Assembly (NCBI RefSeq): GCF_001421885.1
Contig: NZ_LMLH01000031.1
Coordinates: 175,441 to 239,440, forward strand
DNA from: Pseudomonas sp. Leaf48
GTDB taxonomy: Bacteria > Pseudomonadota > Gammaproteobacteria > Pseudomonadales > Pseudomonadaceae
Direction: 5' to 3'
Length of the DNA: 64,000 bases
Shown: one piece after another, positions 7,066-16,004 of the stretch
Layout of the letters: the number at the start of each line of letters is the position of its first letter
Numbering within the stretch: the first letter of the stretch is position 1
Position numbers and translations under genes: made by a program
The notes under the pieces: generated by a model
Seen by the model: only the letters and a program-made list of their open reading frames with translations
Database searches by the model: none
Told to the model about the DNA's origin: nothing

Positions 7066-8919
7066 TCAGACCGCTACCAGCACGACGGCGCCAATTACCA
7101 GCACGGCACCCGCAGCCATCGAGGCGGCATACCAACGCAGTTGACCGGTCTCGGTACGGCTCAGGGCGGTGTGACCGCCTTTGGCCATGCGCGGGATCAG
7201 ACCGATGGTCTGGTCGAGCGGGTCTTTGCGCAGGATGTGGCTGATCGCCAGGTACGGCTTGACGAACAGTTTGTCGTAGATCCAGTCGAAGCCCCAGGCA
7301 GCGAACCACCAGGCCGAAAGGAAACGGCCGATGCCGCTGTTGGCGATGGCGGTGACGAAGCGACGCTTGCCGAGGAACAGCAACGCAGCCAGCAGGATAC
7401 CGGCCAGGGCAATGGCGCCCGAAGCGATTTCCAGACTGTGCTTGGCTTCGCCGCCGGCATGGCCGACGCTTTGCGGCAGCACGCCGTGCAGCGGTGGAAC
7501 GATCATCGCGCCGATGAAGGTCGACAATACGATCAGCACCGACAAAGGCAGCCAGTGGGCGATACCGTGACCGGCGTGGGCTTCGGTCTTCGCTTCACCG
7601 TGGAACGCGATGAAGATCAGGCGGAAGGTGTACAGCGAAGTCATGAACGCGCCGACCAGACCTGCATAGAGCAGGCCGTTGTTGCCGCTGGCGAACGCTT
7701 CCCAGAGGATTTCGTCCTTGGAGTAGAAGCCTGCGGTGACCAGAGGCAGGGCCGCCAGGGCTGCGCCGCCGACGATGAAGCTGGCGTAGGCCAGTGGCAG
7801 TTTCTTCCACAGACCGCCCATCTTGAAGATGTTCTGCTCGTGGTGGCAGGCAACGATCACCGCACCGGAAGCAAGGAACAGCAGGGCCTTGAAGAAGGCG
7901 TGGGTCATCAGGTGGAAGATCGCGCCGTCCCAGGCACCAACGCCCAAGGCCAGGAACATGTAGCCGATCTGGCTCATGGTCGAGTAGGCGAGGATACGCT
8001 TGATGTCGGTCTGAACCAGGGCTGCGAAGCCCGCCAGAACCAGGGTCACGCCGCCAACGATCCCTACAAGATGCAGGATTTCCGGCGCCAGGGTGAACAG
8101 GCCGTGGGTACGGGCGATCAGGTAGACACCGGCGGTCACCATGGTTGCGGCGTGGATCAGTGCCGAAACCGGGGTAGGACCTGCCATCGCGTCCGCCAGC
8201 CAGGTTTGCAGCGGCAGTTGCGCGGATTTACCGACAGCACCACCGAGCAGCATCAGGGTGGCCATGACCATCCAGAAGTCGCCGGCCTGGAATTTCTGCG
8301 GTGCCAGCACCAGCAGTTCCTGAACGTTCAGCGTGCCCAGTTGGGCAAACAGAATGAACAGGCCGATGGCCATGAACACGTCACCGATACGGGTCACGAT
8401 GAAGGCTTTGAGTGCGGCGTTACCGTTGTTGCGGTTGCTGTAGTAGAAACCGATCAGCAGGTACGAGCACAGGCCCACGCCTTCCCAACCGAAGTACAGG
8501 AACAACAGGTTATCGCCCAGGACCAGGAACAGCATGCTGGCGATAAACAGGTTGGTGTAGGCGAAGAAGCGCGAGTAACCGGCTTCACCGCGCATGTACC
8601 AGGACGCGAACAGGTGGATCAGGAAGCCGACGCCGACAACCACGCCGAGCATGGTCACGGACAGGCCGTCCAGATACAGCGCGAAGTTCGGCGTGAAGCC
8701 TTCCACCGCCATCCACTGCCACAACACCTGGGTGTAGTGACCGCCTTCTGGCGGGGCGACGTTGAATTGCCAGATCACGTAGGCGGTCACGATTGCCGAC
8801 AGACCGATGGAACCCACGCCGATCAATGCGGCCAGGTTTTCCGAGATGCGTCCACGGGAGAACGACAGCAGCAGGAAACCAATGAGAGGGAATACGAAAG
8901 TCAGAAAGAGTAGGTTCAT
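7066..8919 (-). CDS. nuoL: NADH-quinone oxidoreductase subunit L
   Basis: A 617-residue distal membrane subunit of complex I, the largest antiporter-like subunit. It shows the family segments FFAYTNLFIASMLFLVLGDN, GWEGVGLCSYLLIGFYYSN, QTWLADAMAGPTPVSALIHA and KRILAYSTMSQIGYMFLALG, and ends with the long lateral helix and terminal membrane anchor (GAVLVIGAVVLVAV). Start and length fit the family. Its ATG overlaps the nuoK stop by 4 bases (ATGA, 8916-8919), indicating coupled translation. Confidence 0.97.
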   Translation of the reverse strand: MNLLFLTFVFPLIGFLLLSFSRGRISENLAALIGVGSIGLSAIVTAYVIWQFNVAPPEGGHYTQVLWQWMAVEGFTPNFALYLDGLSVTMLGVVVGVGFLIHLFASWYMRGEAGYSRFFAYTNLFIASMLFLVLGDNLLFLYFGWEGVGLCSYLLIGFYYSNRNNGNAALKAFIVTRIGDVFMAIGLFILFAQLGTLNVQELLVLAPQKFQAGDFWMVMATLMLLGGAVGKSAQLPLQTWLADAMAGPTPVSALIHAATMVTAGVYLIARTHGLFTLAPEILHLVGIVGGVTLVLAGFAALVQTDIKRILAYSTMSQIGYMFLALGVGAWDGAIFHLMTHAFFKALLFLASGAVIVACHHEQNIFKMGGLWKKLPLAYASFIVGGAALAALPLVTAGFYSKDEILWEAFASGNNGLLYAGLVGAFMTSLYTFRLIFIAFHGEAKTEAHAGHGIAHWLPLSVLIVLSTFIGAMIVPPLHGVLPQSVGHAGGEAKHSLEIASGAIALAGILLAALLFLGKRRFVTAIANSGIGRFLSAWWFAAWGFDWIYDKLFVKPYLAISHILRKDPLDQTIGLIPRMAKGGHTALSRTETGQLRWYAASMAAGAVLVIGAVVLVAV

Positions 8920-9224
8920 CCGCGCATCTCACTGGCAGCGTCGATATCGAGCGTGTGGAAGCGGCGATACAGTTGCAACAGAATCGCCAGGCCGATACTG
9001 GCCTCGGCGGCTGCCAGGCTGATCACCAGGATGAACATGATCTGTCCATCCGGCTGCGCCCAGCGGCTACCGGCAACGATGAACGCCAGTGCGGAGGCAT
9101 TCATCATGACCTCCAGGCTCATCAGCACGAAAAGGATGTTGCGGCGGACCATCAGGCCGACCAGACCGAGGCAGAACAGGATGCCGGCGACCGCCAGACC
9201 ATGCTCCATAGGGATAGCAGGCAT
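8916..9224 (-). CDS. nuoK: NADH-quinone oxidoreductase subunit K
   Basis: A 102-residue three-helix membrane subunit of complex I. It contains the conserved membrane glutamate in LFVLMSLEVMMNASALAF and another in ISLAAAEASIGLAILLQLYR. Two in-frame ATGs exist, at 9230 and 9224; 9224 is chosen because AAGGAG then lies 8 bases upstream, while 9230 is only 2 bases from it and inside the nuoJ stop. The gene overlaps nuoL by 4 bases. Confidence 0.95.
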   Translation of the reverse strand: MPAIPMEHGLAVAGILFCLGLVGLMVRRNILFVLMSLEVMMNASALAFIVAGSRWAQPDGQIMFILVISLAAAEASIGLAILLQLYRRFHTLDIDAASEMRG

Positions 9225-9226
9225 CG

Positions 9227-9730
9227 TCATTGCTCCTTGGCTTCGTTGCGGCCCAAGTGGAACGCCGTCACGGCTGCAGCGAGCAGCAGCATCGAGGCGA
9301 GTTCAACCACCAGCAGGTAAGGACCGAACAGGCTGATGCCCACGGCCTTGGCGTCTACGGTGGTGTGGCCGACGGCTTCACCGCTCTGGTGGGCGAACAG
9401 CACGTACAGCAGTTCAGCCAGCAGCAGGGCGCCGAGAATGACCGGACCGAGCCAGATACCGGGCTTGAGCCAGACGCGCTCTTGCTGAACCGAGGCCGGG
9501 CCCAGGTTCAGCATCATCACCACGAACACGAACAGCACCATGATGGCGCCAGCGTAGGCGATCACTTCCAGGACACCGGCAAACGGTGCGCCGAGGGCGA
9601 AGAACGTCATGGCCACGGCGATCAGCGAAATGATCAGGTAGAGCAGGGCGTGCACAGGGTTGGTGTTGGTGATCACGCGAAGCGTGGACACCACAGCGAT
9701 ACCCGATGCGAAATAGAAAGCGAATTCCAT
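9227..9730 (-). CDS. nuoJ: NADH-quinone oxidoreductase subunit J
   Basis: A 167-residue membrane subunit of complex I with five predicted helices. The family signature GVLEVIAYAGAIMVLFVFVVM is present and contains the pi-bulge helix implicated in coupling quinone reduction to proton pumping. It lies between nuoI (9 bases upstream) and nuoK. Length agrees with other Pseudomonas NuoJ proteins. Confidence 0.95.
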   Translation of the reverse strand: MEFAFYFASGIAVVSTLRVITNTNPVHALLYLIISLIAVAMTFFALGAPFAGVLEVIAYAGAIMVLFVFVVMMLNLGPASVQQERVWLKPGIWLGPVILGALLLAELLYVLFAHQSGEAVGHTTVDAKAVGISLFGPYLLVVELASMLLLAAAVTAFHLGRNEAKEQ

Positions 9731-9739
9731 CTTTCTTCC

Positions 9740-10285
9740 TTAAGGCAGCAAGCTCTTCACGTTGATCGGTTCGGCTTCATTCTGCGCGGAGCCCTTCGGC
9801 TTACCGGCAATCGCCATACCTGCAACACGATAGAAGTTGTAATCAGGGTTTTTGCCGGGGCCGGAGATCAAAAGATCTTCTTTCTCGTACACCAGGTCCT
9901 GACGTTTGAACTCGGCCATTTCGAAATCCGGCGTGAGCTGGATCGCGGTGGTCGGGCAGGCTTCCTCGCAGAGGCCGCAGAAAATGCAGCGCGAGAAGTT
10001 GATGCGGAAGAAGTCCGGGTACCAGCGACCGTCTTCGGTTTCAGCTTTCTGCAGCGAGATGCAACCCACCGGGCACGCCACGGCGCACAGGTTGCACGCT
10101 ACACAACGCTCTTCACCGTCGGGGTCGCGGGTCAGGACGATACGGCCACGGTAGCGCGGCGGCAGGTAGACCGGTTCTTCCGGGTACTGCAGCGTGTCGC
10201 GCTTGCGGAAGGCATGGCCGAAAATCATCACCAGGCTGCGAAGCTGGGTGAAGAAGCCATGCACGATGTCAATTATGTACTTCAT
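9740..10285 (-). CDS. nuoI: NADH-quinone oxidoreductase subunit I
   Basis: A 181-residue peripheral subunit of complex I that carries two [4Fe-4S] clusters (N6a and N6b) passing electrons toward NuoB. Both ferredoxin-type motifs are intact: CVACNLCAVACPVGC and CIFCGLCEEACPTTA. The N-terminal amphipathic segment and the following PVYLPPRYRGRIVLTRDPDG block are typical. It lies between nuoH and nuoJ on the minus strand. Confidence 0.97.
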   Translation of the reverse strand: MKYIIDIVHGFFTQLRSLVMIFGHAFRKRDTLQYPEEPVYLPPRYRGRIVLTRDPDGEERCVACNLCAVACPVGCISLQKAETEDGRWYPDFFRINFSRCIFCGLCEEACPTTAIQLTPDFEMAEFKRQDLVYEKEDLLISGPGKNPDYNFYRVAGMAIAGKPKGSAQNEAEPINVKSLLP

Positions 10286-10297
10286 GATTCTCTATCC

Positions 10298-11305
10298 TCA
10301 CTGAGCCGCGACGGCGGGCGTGTTGAGCAACACGATCGCAGCGGTCACCAGCATGTTGACGAGGGTCAGCGGCAGGCAGAACTTCCAGCTGAAATCCATC
10401 ACTTGGTCATACCGTGGGCGCGGAATCGAAGCGCGCAACAGGATGAAGATCATGATGAAGAACGCGGTTTTCAGTGCGAACCAGATGAACGGGATCTGCG
10501 GCAGGATGCCGAACGGGCCGTGCCAGCCACCGAAGAACAAGGTCACCAGCAGCGCCGAGATCAGCACGATGCCGATGTACTCGCCGACGAAGAACATGCC
10601 CCATTTCATGCCGGCGTATTCAATGTGGTAACCGTCTGCCAGTTCCTGTTCCGCTTCCGGCTGGTCGAACGGGTGACGGTGAGTCACGGCCACGCCAGCG
10701 ATGAAGAAGGTCAGGAAACCAAAGATCTGCGGAATGATGAACCACAGGTTCTGCGCTTGGTATTCAACGATGTCGCGCATGTTGAACGAGCCGACCTGGA
10801 TCACGATGCCCATCAGCGACAGGCCCATGAACACTTCGTACGACACGGTCTGTGCCGAGGCCCGCAAGCTGCCGAGCAGGGCGAACTTGTTGTTGCTCGA
10901 CCAGCCGGCGAACAGCACCGCGTAGACCGACAGACCCGCCATGGCGAAGAAGAACAGGATGCCGATGTTGATGTCCGCCACGCCCCAGGTCGGGGTGATC
11001 GGGATGATCGCGAAGGCAATCAGCAGGGCGCTCATGGCCACTACCGGTGCCAGGGTGAAGATCATCTTGTCGGCGAATGGAGGCGTCCAGTCTTCCTTGA
11101 AGAACATCTTGATCATGTCGGCGGCGATCTGGAACGCGCCGAACGGACCGACGCGGTTCGGACCGTAACGGTCCTGCCAGAGGGCGAGCAAACGACGCTC
11201 GACCCAGCTCAGCAGTGCACCGCAAACCACCACGGCAAGCAGAATCACCACGGCCTTGAGGACCGCGATGATGATGTCGATCACTTCAGGAGTGAACCAG
11301 GTCAT
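10298..11305 (-). CDS. nuoH: NADH-quinone oxidoreductase subunit H
   Basis: A 335-residue membrane subunit of complex I at the junction with the peripheral arm; it forms much of the quinone-entry channel. The conserved loop WVERRLLALWQDRYGPNRVG is visible, as is the acidic loop FDQPEAEQELADGYHIEYAG. Eight hydrophobic helices can be followed. The ATG overlaps the nuoG stop by 4 bases (11302-11305). Confidence 0.97.
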   Translation of the reverse strand: MTWFTPEVIDIIIAVLKAVVILLAVVVCGALLSWVERRLLALWQDRYGPNRVGPFGAFQIAADMIKMFFKEDWTPPFADKMIFTLAPVVAMSALLIAFAIIPITPTWGVADINIGILFFFAMAGLSVYAVLFAGWSSNNKFALLGSLRASAQTVSYEVFMGLSLMGIVIQVGSFNMRDIVEYQAQNLWFIIPQIFGFLTFFIAGVAVTHRHPFDQPEAEQELADGYHIEYAGMKWGMFFVGEYIGIVLISALLVTLFFGGWHGPFGILPQIPFIWFALKTAFFIMIFILLRASIPRPRYDQVMDFSWKFCLPLTLVNMLVTAAIVLLNTPAVAAQ

Positions 11306-14016
11306 TGAGCTGCCTCCTGCAGACCATCAACGGATTTGCCAAAGATCGCTGGCGGAATGCCGGCGATGCCCGCAGGCAGTGCCACCAGGCCGGCACCCAG
11401 CTCTTCGTTGATGCGCAGCGGCAGACGCAGGGTCTGGCCAGCAACGTTCAAGCTGAGCATGGCGCCGTCATTGACACCCAGGCGGTCGGCTTCGGACTTG
11501 GCCAGTGCGACGTAGGCAGCCGGAATGCGTTCCTGAACCGGAGCGGCTTTCGAAGAGTTCTCTTCGCTGCCGAACAGGTGGAAGAACGGTACGACTTGCC
11601 AGGTGCCCTGGGCCGGGTTGAATGCACGCGGAACACTGGCGAACCAGTTCAGCGAGTCACCGTTGCTTTCGATCAGGCGGGTGCCCGGGTCGCCAGCGCG
11701 GATGTGACCACCGACTTCGTCCTGGAACTTGTTCCAGGCCTGCGGCGAGTTCCAGCCCGGAGACCAGGCGAATGGCACTTGCTGACGCGGTTCGGCGGAA
11801 CCCGAGTAACCTTCCATGGAGAAGGCGAACGCGGTGTCCTTGTCTTGCGGGGTACGCGGTTCGTGCACGCTGATGTCGGCGCGCATGGCGGTACGACCGG
11901 AGTAGCGCAGCGGTTCACGGGCCAGTTTCATGCCCTTGATGCGGAACGCGGCGGACGGTGCGGCGTCGACGATGCGGTTCAGGATCGAAGTGCTGGAAGC
12001 GACGGCGGCGGTGACGTGGTCCAGTTGGGTCCAGTCGATCGGCTGGTTCAACAGGGTCGCGCGCAGGGCATGCAGCCAGCGCCAGCCTTCGTGAACCAGG
12101 ATGCTCGCGTCCATGTACTTCGGATCGAACACCTGGAAGAAACGCTGGGCGCGACCTTCCTGGCTGACCAGGGTACCGTCGCCTTCAGCGAAGCTGGCGG
12201 CTGGCAGAACCAGGTGCGCGCGATCGCTGGTAGCGGTCTTCTGATGGTCGGCGACGATCAGTACTTTGGCGGCGGTCAGGGCAGCATCGACCTTGGCCTT
12301 GTCGGTACGGGTGTACAGATCGTTTTCCAGCACGACGATGGCGTCGGCTTTCCCGTCGATGACCGCTTGCAGCGCGGCGTCGACCGATTCGCCACCGAGC
12401 ATGGCCAGGCCGAGGCTGTTGGCCTCTGGCACGATCAGGCTGATGGAACCGTTCTTCTCGCGCAGTTTCAGAGCCTTGGCGATGTTCGCGGCGGCTTCGA
12501 TCAAGGCTTTGGAGCCCAGGGAAGTACCGGCGATGATCAGCGGACGTTTGGCCGCGAGCAGGGCGTCGGCAATGCGCTTGGCCAGCTCGAGGGCTTCAGC
12601 GTCCAGGCCTTCAACGGCTGGCGCGCTGGCGTCGAGGGCGTGAGCCACGGCGAAACCGATGCGGGCCAGGTCGTCTGGAGCGGCGTGTACGCATTCTTCA
12701 GCGATGTCGTCGAGCTTGGTTTCAGCCAGGCTGGCGATGAACAGCGGGTTCAGCGCGTGCTGACCGATGTTCTTCACCGCGGCGTCGAGCCAAGGCTGGA
12801 CGCGCATGGCGTCGGCCATGTCTTCGGCCTTGCCCTTGACCGATTGACGCAGGGACAGTGCCATGCGCGCAGCGGTCTGGGTCAGGTCTTCGCCGAGGAC
12901 GAAGATGGCGTCGTGGTCTTCGATGTCGCGCATGTTCGGTACTGGCAACGGGCTGTCTTTGAGCACTTGCAGGACCAGGCGGATGCGGTCCAGCTCGGCA
13001 GCTTCGATACCGGAGTAGAAGTGCTCGGCGCCGACCAGTTCGCGCAACGCGTAGTTGCTTTCGAGGCTGGCGCGCGGCGAACCGATACCGACGATGTTGC
13101 GACCGCGCAGCAGGTCGGCGGCTTTATCCAGCGCTTCGTCCAGGCTCAGCTTGGTGCCGTTGGCAAGCAGCGGCTGACGCGGACGGTCTTCGCGGTTGAC
13201 GTAGCCGTAGCCGAAACGGCCACGGTCGCACAGGAAGTACTGGTTTACCGAACCGTTGAAACGGTTTTCGATACGACGCAGTTCACCGTAGCGCTCGCCC
13301 GGGGAGATGTTGCAACCGCTGGAGCAGCCATGGCAGATGCTCGGCGAGAACTGCATGTCCCATTTACGGTTGTAGCGCTCGGAGTGAGTCTTGTCGGTGA
13401 ACACACCGGTCGGGCAGACCTCGGTGAGGTTGCCGGAGAACTCGCTTTCCAGGGTGCCGTCTTCAACGCGACCGAAGTACACGTTGTCGTGGGCGCCGAA
13501 TACACCGAGGTCGGTGCCGCCGGCGTAGTCCTTATAGAAGCGCACGCAGCGGTAGCAAGCGATGCAGCGGTTCATTTCGTGGGAAATGAACGGGCCCAGT
13601 TGCTGGTTCTGGTGGGTACGCTTGGTGAAGCGGTAACGGCGCTCGTTGTGGCCGGTCATTACCGTCATGTCTTGCAGATGGCAGTGACCGCCTTCTTCAC
13701 AGACCGGGCAGTCGTGAGGGTGGTTGGTCATCAGCCATTCAACAACACTGGCGCGGAACGCCTTGGATTCTTCATCTTCGATGGAAATCCAGGTGTTGTC
13801 GGTGGCAGGCGTCATGCAGGACATGACGATACGACCACGGGTGTCGTTCTCGTCGGTGTACTGCTTGACCGCGCACTGGCGGCAAGCGCCAACGCTGCCA
13901 AGGGCAGGGTGCCAGCAGAAATACGGAATATCGAGGCCCAGAGACAGACATGCCTGTAACAGGTTGTCTGCCCCATCGACTTCGAGCGCTTTGCCGTCTA
14001 CGTGGATAGTGGCCAT
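11302..14016 (-). CDS. nuoG: NADH-quinone oxidoreductase subunit G
   Basis: A 904-residue peripheral-arm subunit of complex I. The N-terminal [2Fe-2S] domain (CWHP...GACRQCAVK), the histidine-ligated cluster motif (HPHDCPVCEEGGHCHLQD), a further cluster (CIACYRCVRFYKDYAGG) and the N7-type motif (CHGCSSGCNISPGE) are all present, followed by a molybdopterin-oxidoreductase-like domain that binds no molybdenum in complex I. It starts at 14016 with MATIHVDGKALEVDG. It is separated from nuoF by 136 bases carrying a strong hairpin, and overlaps nuoH by 4 bases. Confidence 0.97.
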   Translation of the reverse strand: MATIHVDGKALEVDGADNLLQACLSLGLDIPYFCWHPALGSVGACRQCAVKQYTDENDTRGRIVMSCMTPATDNTWISIEDEESKAFRASVVEWLMTNHPHDCPVCEEGGHCHLQDMTVMTGHNERRYRFTKRTHQNQQLGPFISHEMNRCIACYRCVRFYKDYAGGTDLGVFGAHDNVYFGRVEDGTLESEFSGNLTEVCPTGVFTDKTHSERYNRKWDMQFSPSICHGCSSGCNISPGERYGELRRIENRFNGSVNQYFLCDRGRFGYGYVNREDRPRQPLLANGTKLSLDEALDKAADLLRGRNIVGIGSPRASLESNYALRELVGAEHFYSGIEAAELDRIRLVLQVLKDSPLPVPNMRDIEDHDAIFVLGEDLTQTAARMALSLRQSVKGKAEDMADAMRVQPWLDAAVKNIGQHALNPLFIASLAETKLDDIAEECVHAAPDDLARIGFAVAHALDASAPAVEGLDAEALELAKRIADALLAAKRPLIIAGTSLGSKALIEAAANIAKALKLREKNGSISLIVPEANSLGLAMLGGESVDAALQAVIDGKADAIVVLENDLYTRTDKAKVDAALTAAKVLIVADHQKTATSDRAHLVLPAASFAEGDGTLVSQEGRAQRFFQVFDPKYMDASILVHEGWRWLHALRATLLNQPIDWTQLDHVTAAVASSTSILNRIVDAAPSAAFRIKGMKLAREPLRYSGRTAMRADISVHEPRTPQDKDTAFAFSMEGYSGSAEPRQQVPFAWSPGWNSPQAWNKFQDEVGGHIRAGDPGTRLIESNGDSLNWFASVPRAFNPAQGTWQVVPFFHLFGSEENSSKAAPVQERIPAAYVALAKSEADRLGVNDGAMLSLNVAGQTLRLPLRINEELGAGLVALPAGIAGIPPAIFGKSVDGLQEAAQ

Positions 14017-14114
14017 GGTTCAAAGTTCTTCGTTGGCCCGGTGTCAGCGGGCGTGGCTAATGGAATCTTGTTGTGCGCGTGAATCAACACAGCCGTTAAA
14101 GGCGTCATCACACG

Positions 14115-14147
14115 AAAAGCGAAGGGCACGGACCCTTCGCTTTTTTA
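14115..14147. terminator. Strong hairpin between nuoF and nuoG
   Basis: Perfect 12-bp stem AAAAGCGAAGGG (14115-14126) / CCCTTCGCTTTT (14133-14144) with a 6-base loop. It lies just after the nuoF stop, inside the operon. The better T run is on the plus-strand side; on the minus strand only four Ts follow. It could be a partial terminator (attenuator) or a processing or stability element. Confidence 0.65.
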
Positions 14148-14152
14148 AGCGT

Positions 14153-15508
14153 TTACGCGCCGACTACAATCGGCCTTGCCAGAGGCGGGACGGCGGCGCT
14201 GACTGGCGCGATACCGGCTTCGAACTCATGGCGGAAGTATTTGATTGCGCTGCCCAATGGCTCCACGGCGCCCGGTGCGTGAGCACAGAAGGTCTTGCCT
14301 GGGCCGAGGAAACCGACCAGACCCAGCAGGGTCTCGATGTCGCCTGGCTGGCCTTCACCGTTCTCGATGGCCATCAGGAGCTTGACGCTCCATGGCAAAC
14401 CATCACGGCAAGGGGTGCAGAAACCGCAGGACTCGCGAGCGAAGAACTGCTCCATGTTGCGCAGCAGGGACACCATGTTGACGCTGTCGTCTACCGCCAT
14501 GGCCAGGCCGGTACCCATACGGGTGCCCACCTTGGCGATGCCGCCGGCGTACATTTGTGCGTCCAGGTGTTCCGGCAACAGGAAGCCGGTACCGGCGCCG
14601 CCTGGTTGCCAGGCCTTGAGCTTGAAGCCGTCGCGCATGCCGCCGGCGTAGTCTTCGAACAGCTCGCGACCGGTGACGCCGAATGGCAGTTCCCACAGGC
14701 CCGGGTTCTTGACCTTGCCGGAGAAGCCCATGAGCTTGGTGCCCATGTCTTCACTGCCCTCGCGTGCCAACGATTTGTACCAGTCCACGCCGTCGGCAAT
14801 GATCGCCGGGACGTTGCACAGGGTTTCAACGTTGTTCACGCAGGTCGGCTTGCCCCACACGCCAACGGCGGCAGGGAAGGGCGGCTTGGAGCGCGGGTTG
14901 GCGCGGCGACCTTCGAGGGAGTTGATCAACGCGGTTTCTTCACCGCAGATGTAACGCCCGGCGCCGGTGTGGACGAACAGCTCGAAATCGAAGCCGCTGC
15001 CCAGAATGTTTTTACCCAGCAGGCCCGCTGCCTTGGCTTCTTCCACGGCACGGTTGAGGTGCTTGGCGGCGGTGGTGTATTCGCCACGCAGGAAGATGTA
15101 GCCACGGTAGGTTTTCAGTGCACGGGCACTGATCAGCATGCCTTCGATCAGCAGATGGGGCAGTTGCTCCATCAGCATGCGGTCTTTCCAGGTGTTGGGC
15201 TCCATTTCATCCGCGTTGCACAGCAGGTAGCGGATGTTGATGGATTCGTCCTTTGGCATCAGTCCCCACTTCACGCCTGTGGGGAAGCCTGCACCGCCGC
15301 GACCTTTGAGGCCGGAATCTTTCACGGTCTGGACGATATCGTCCTGAGCCATGTCGGCAAAGGCCTTGCGCGCAGCGGCGTAACCGTTCTTGGCCTGGTA
15401 CTCGTCGAGCCATACGGCTTCGCCGTCGTCACGCAGACGCCAGGTGAGCGGGTGAGTCTCGGCCGAACGCTTGATGCGGTTGGCCGGGCCGAAAGAAGTC
15501 AGGGTCAT
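14153..15508 (-). CDS. nuoF: NADH-quinone oxidoreductase subunit F
   Basis: A 451-residue NADH dehydrogenase subunit of complex I that binds NADH, FMN and the N3 [4Fe-4S] cluster. The glycine-rich NADH-binding motif GLKGRGGAGFPTGVKWG and the cluster motif ESCGFCTPCRDG are visible, along with the conserved GAGRYICGEETALINSLEG segment. The ATG overlaps the nuoE stop by 4 bases (15505-15508). A 136-base gap with a hairpin follows before nuoG. Confidence 0.97.
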   Translation of the reverse strand: MTLTSFGPANRIKRSAETHPLTWRLRDDGEAVWLDEYQAKNGYAAARKAFADMAQDDIVQTVKDSGLKGRGGAGFPTGVKWGLMPKDESINIRYLLCNADEMEPNTWKDRMLMEQLPHLLIEGMLISARALKTYRGYIFLRGEYTTAAKHLNRAVEEAKAAGLLGKNILGSGFDFELFVHTGAGRYICGEETALINSLEGRRANPRSKPPFPAAVGVWGKPTCVNNVETLCNVPAIIADGVDWYKSLAREGSEDMGTKLMGFSGKVKNPGLWELPFGVTGRELFEDYAGGMRDGFKLKAWQPGGAGTGFLLPEHLDAQMYAGGIAKVGTRMGTGLAMAVDDSVNMVSLLRNMEQFFARESCGFCTPCRDGLPWSVKLLMAIENGEGQPGDIETLLGLVGFLGPGKTFCAHAPGAVEPLGSAIKYFRHEFEAGIAPVSAAVPPLARPIVVGA

Positions 15509-16002
15509 ACGTAGCCCTCGAGCAATTTGGCAACGCCTGCTGGCTGCACATCACCGAAAGTGTCGTCGTCGATCATCAACGCCGGCGCCTTGTCGCAGTT
15601 GCCGAGGCAGCAGACCGGCAGCAGGGTGAAACGACCGTCGGCGGTGGTTTGACCCAGGCCGATGCCGAGCTTGCTCTGGATTTCGCTGACAACCGACTCG
15701 TGGCCGCCGATGTAGCAGACCATGCTGTCGCAGACGCGAATGATGTGACGGCCGACCGGCTGACGGAAGATCTGGCTATAGAACGTCGCCACGCCTTCTA
15801 CGTCGCTGGCCGGGATGCCGAGGATTTCGCCGATGGCGTACAGGGCGCCATCCGGCACCCAGCCACGTTCCTTCTGGACGATCTTCAGGGCTTCGATGGA
15901 CGCCGCGCGCGGGTCTTCGTAGTGATGCAACTCGTGCTCGATGGCCGAGCGCTCGGTTTCACTCAAGGTGAAACGGTCTGTCTGGATAAGCGTGCTGTTC
16001 AT
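15505..16002 (-). CDS. nuoE: NADH-quinone oxidoreductase subunit E
   Basis: A 165-residue thioredoxin-like [2Fe-2S] subunit of complex I (cluster N1a). The four-cysteine pattern is visible in two places: CDSMVCYIGG and LPVCCLGNCDKAPALMID. The N-terminal helical region (SAIEHELHHYEDPRAASIEAL) matches the family. It is coupled to nuoF by a 4-base overlap and starts 2 bases after the nuoCD stop. Confidence 0.96.
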   Translation of the reverse strand: MNSTLIQTDRFTLSETERSAIEHELHHYEDPRAASIEALKIVQKERGWVPDGALYAIGEILGIPASDVEGVATFYSQIFRQPVGRHIIRVCDSMVCYIGGHESVVSEIQSKLGIGLGQTTADGRFTLLPVCCLGNCDKAPALMIDDDTFGDVQPAGVAKLLEGYV

Positions 16003-16004
16003 GC

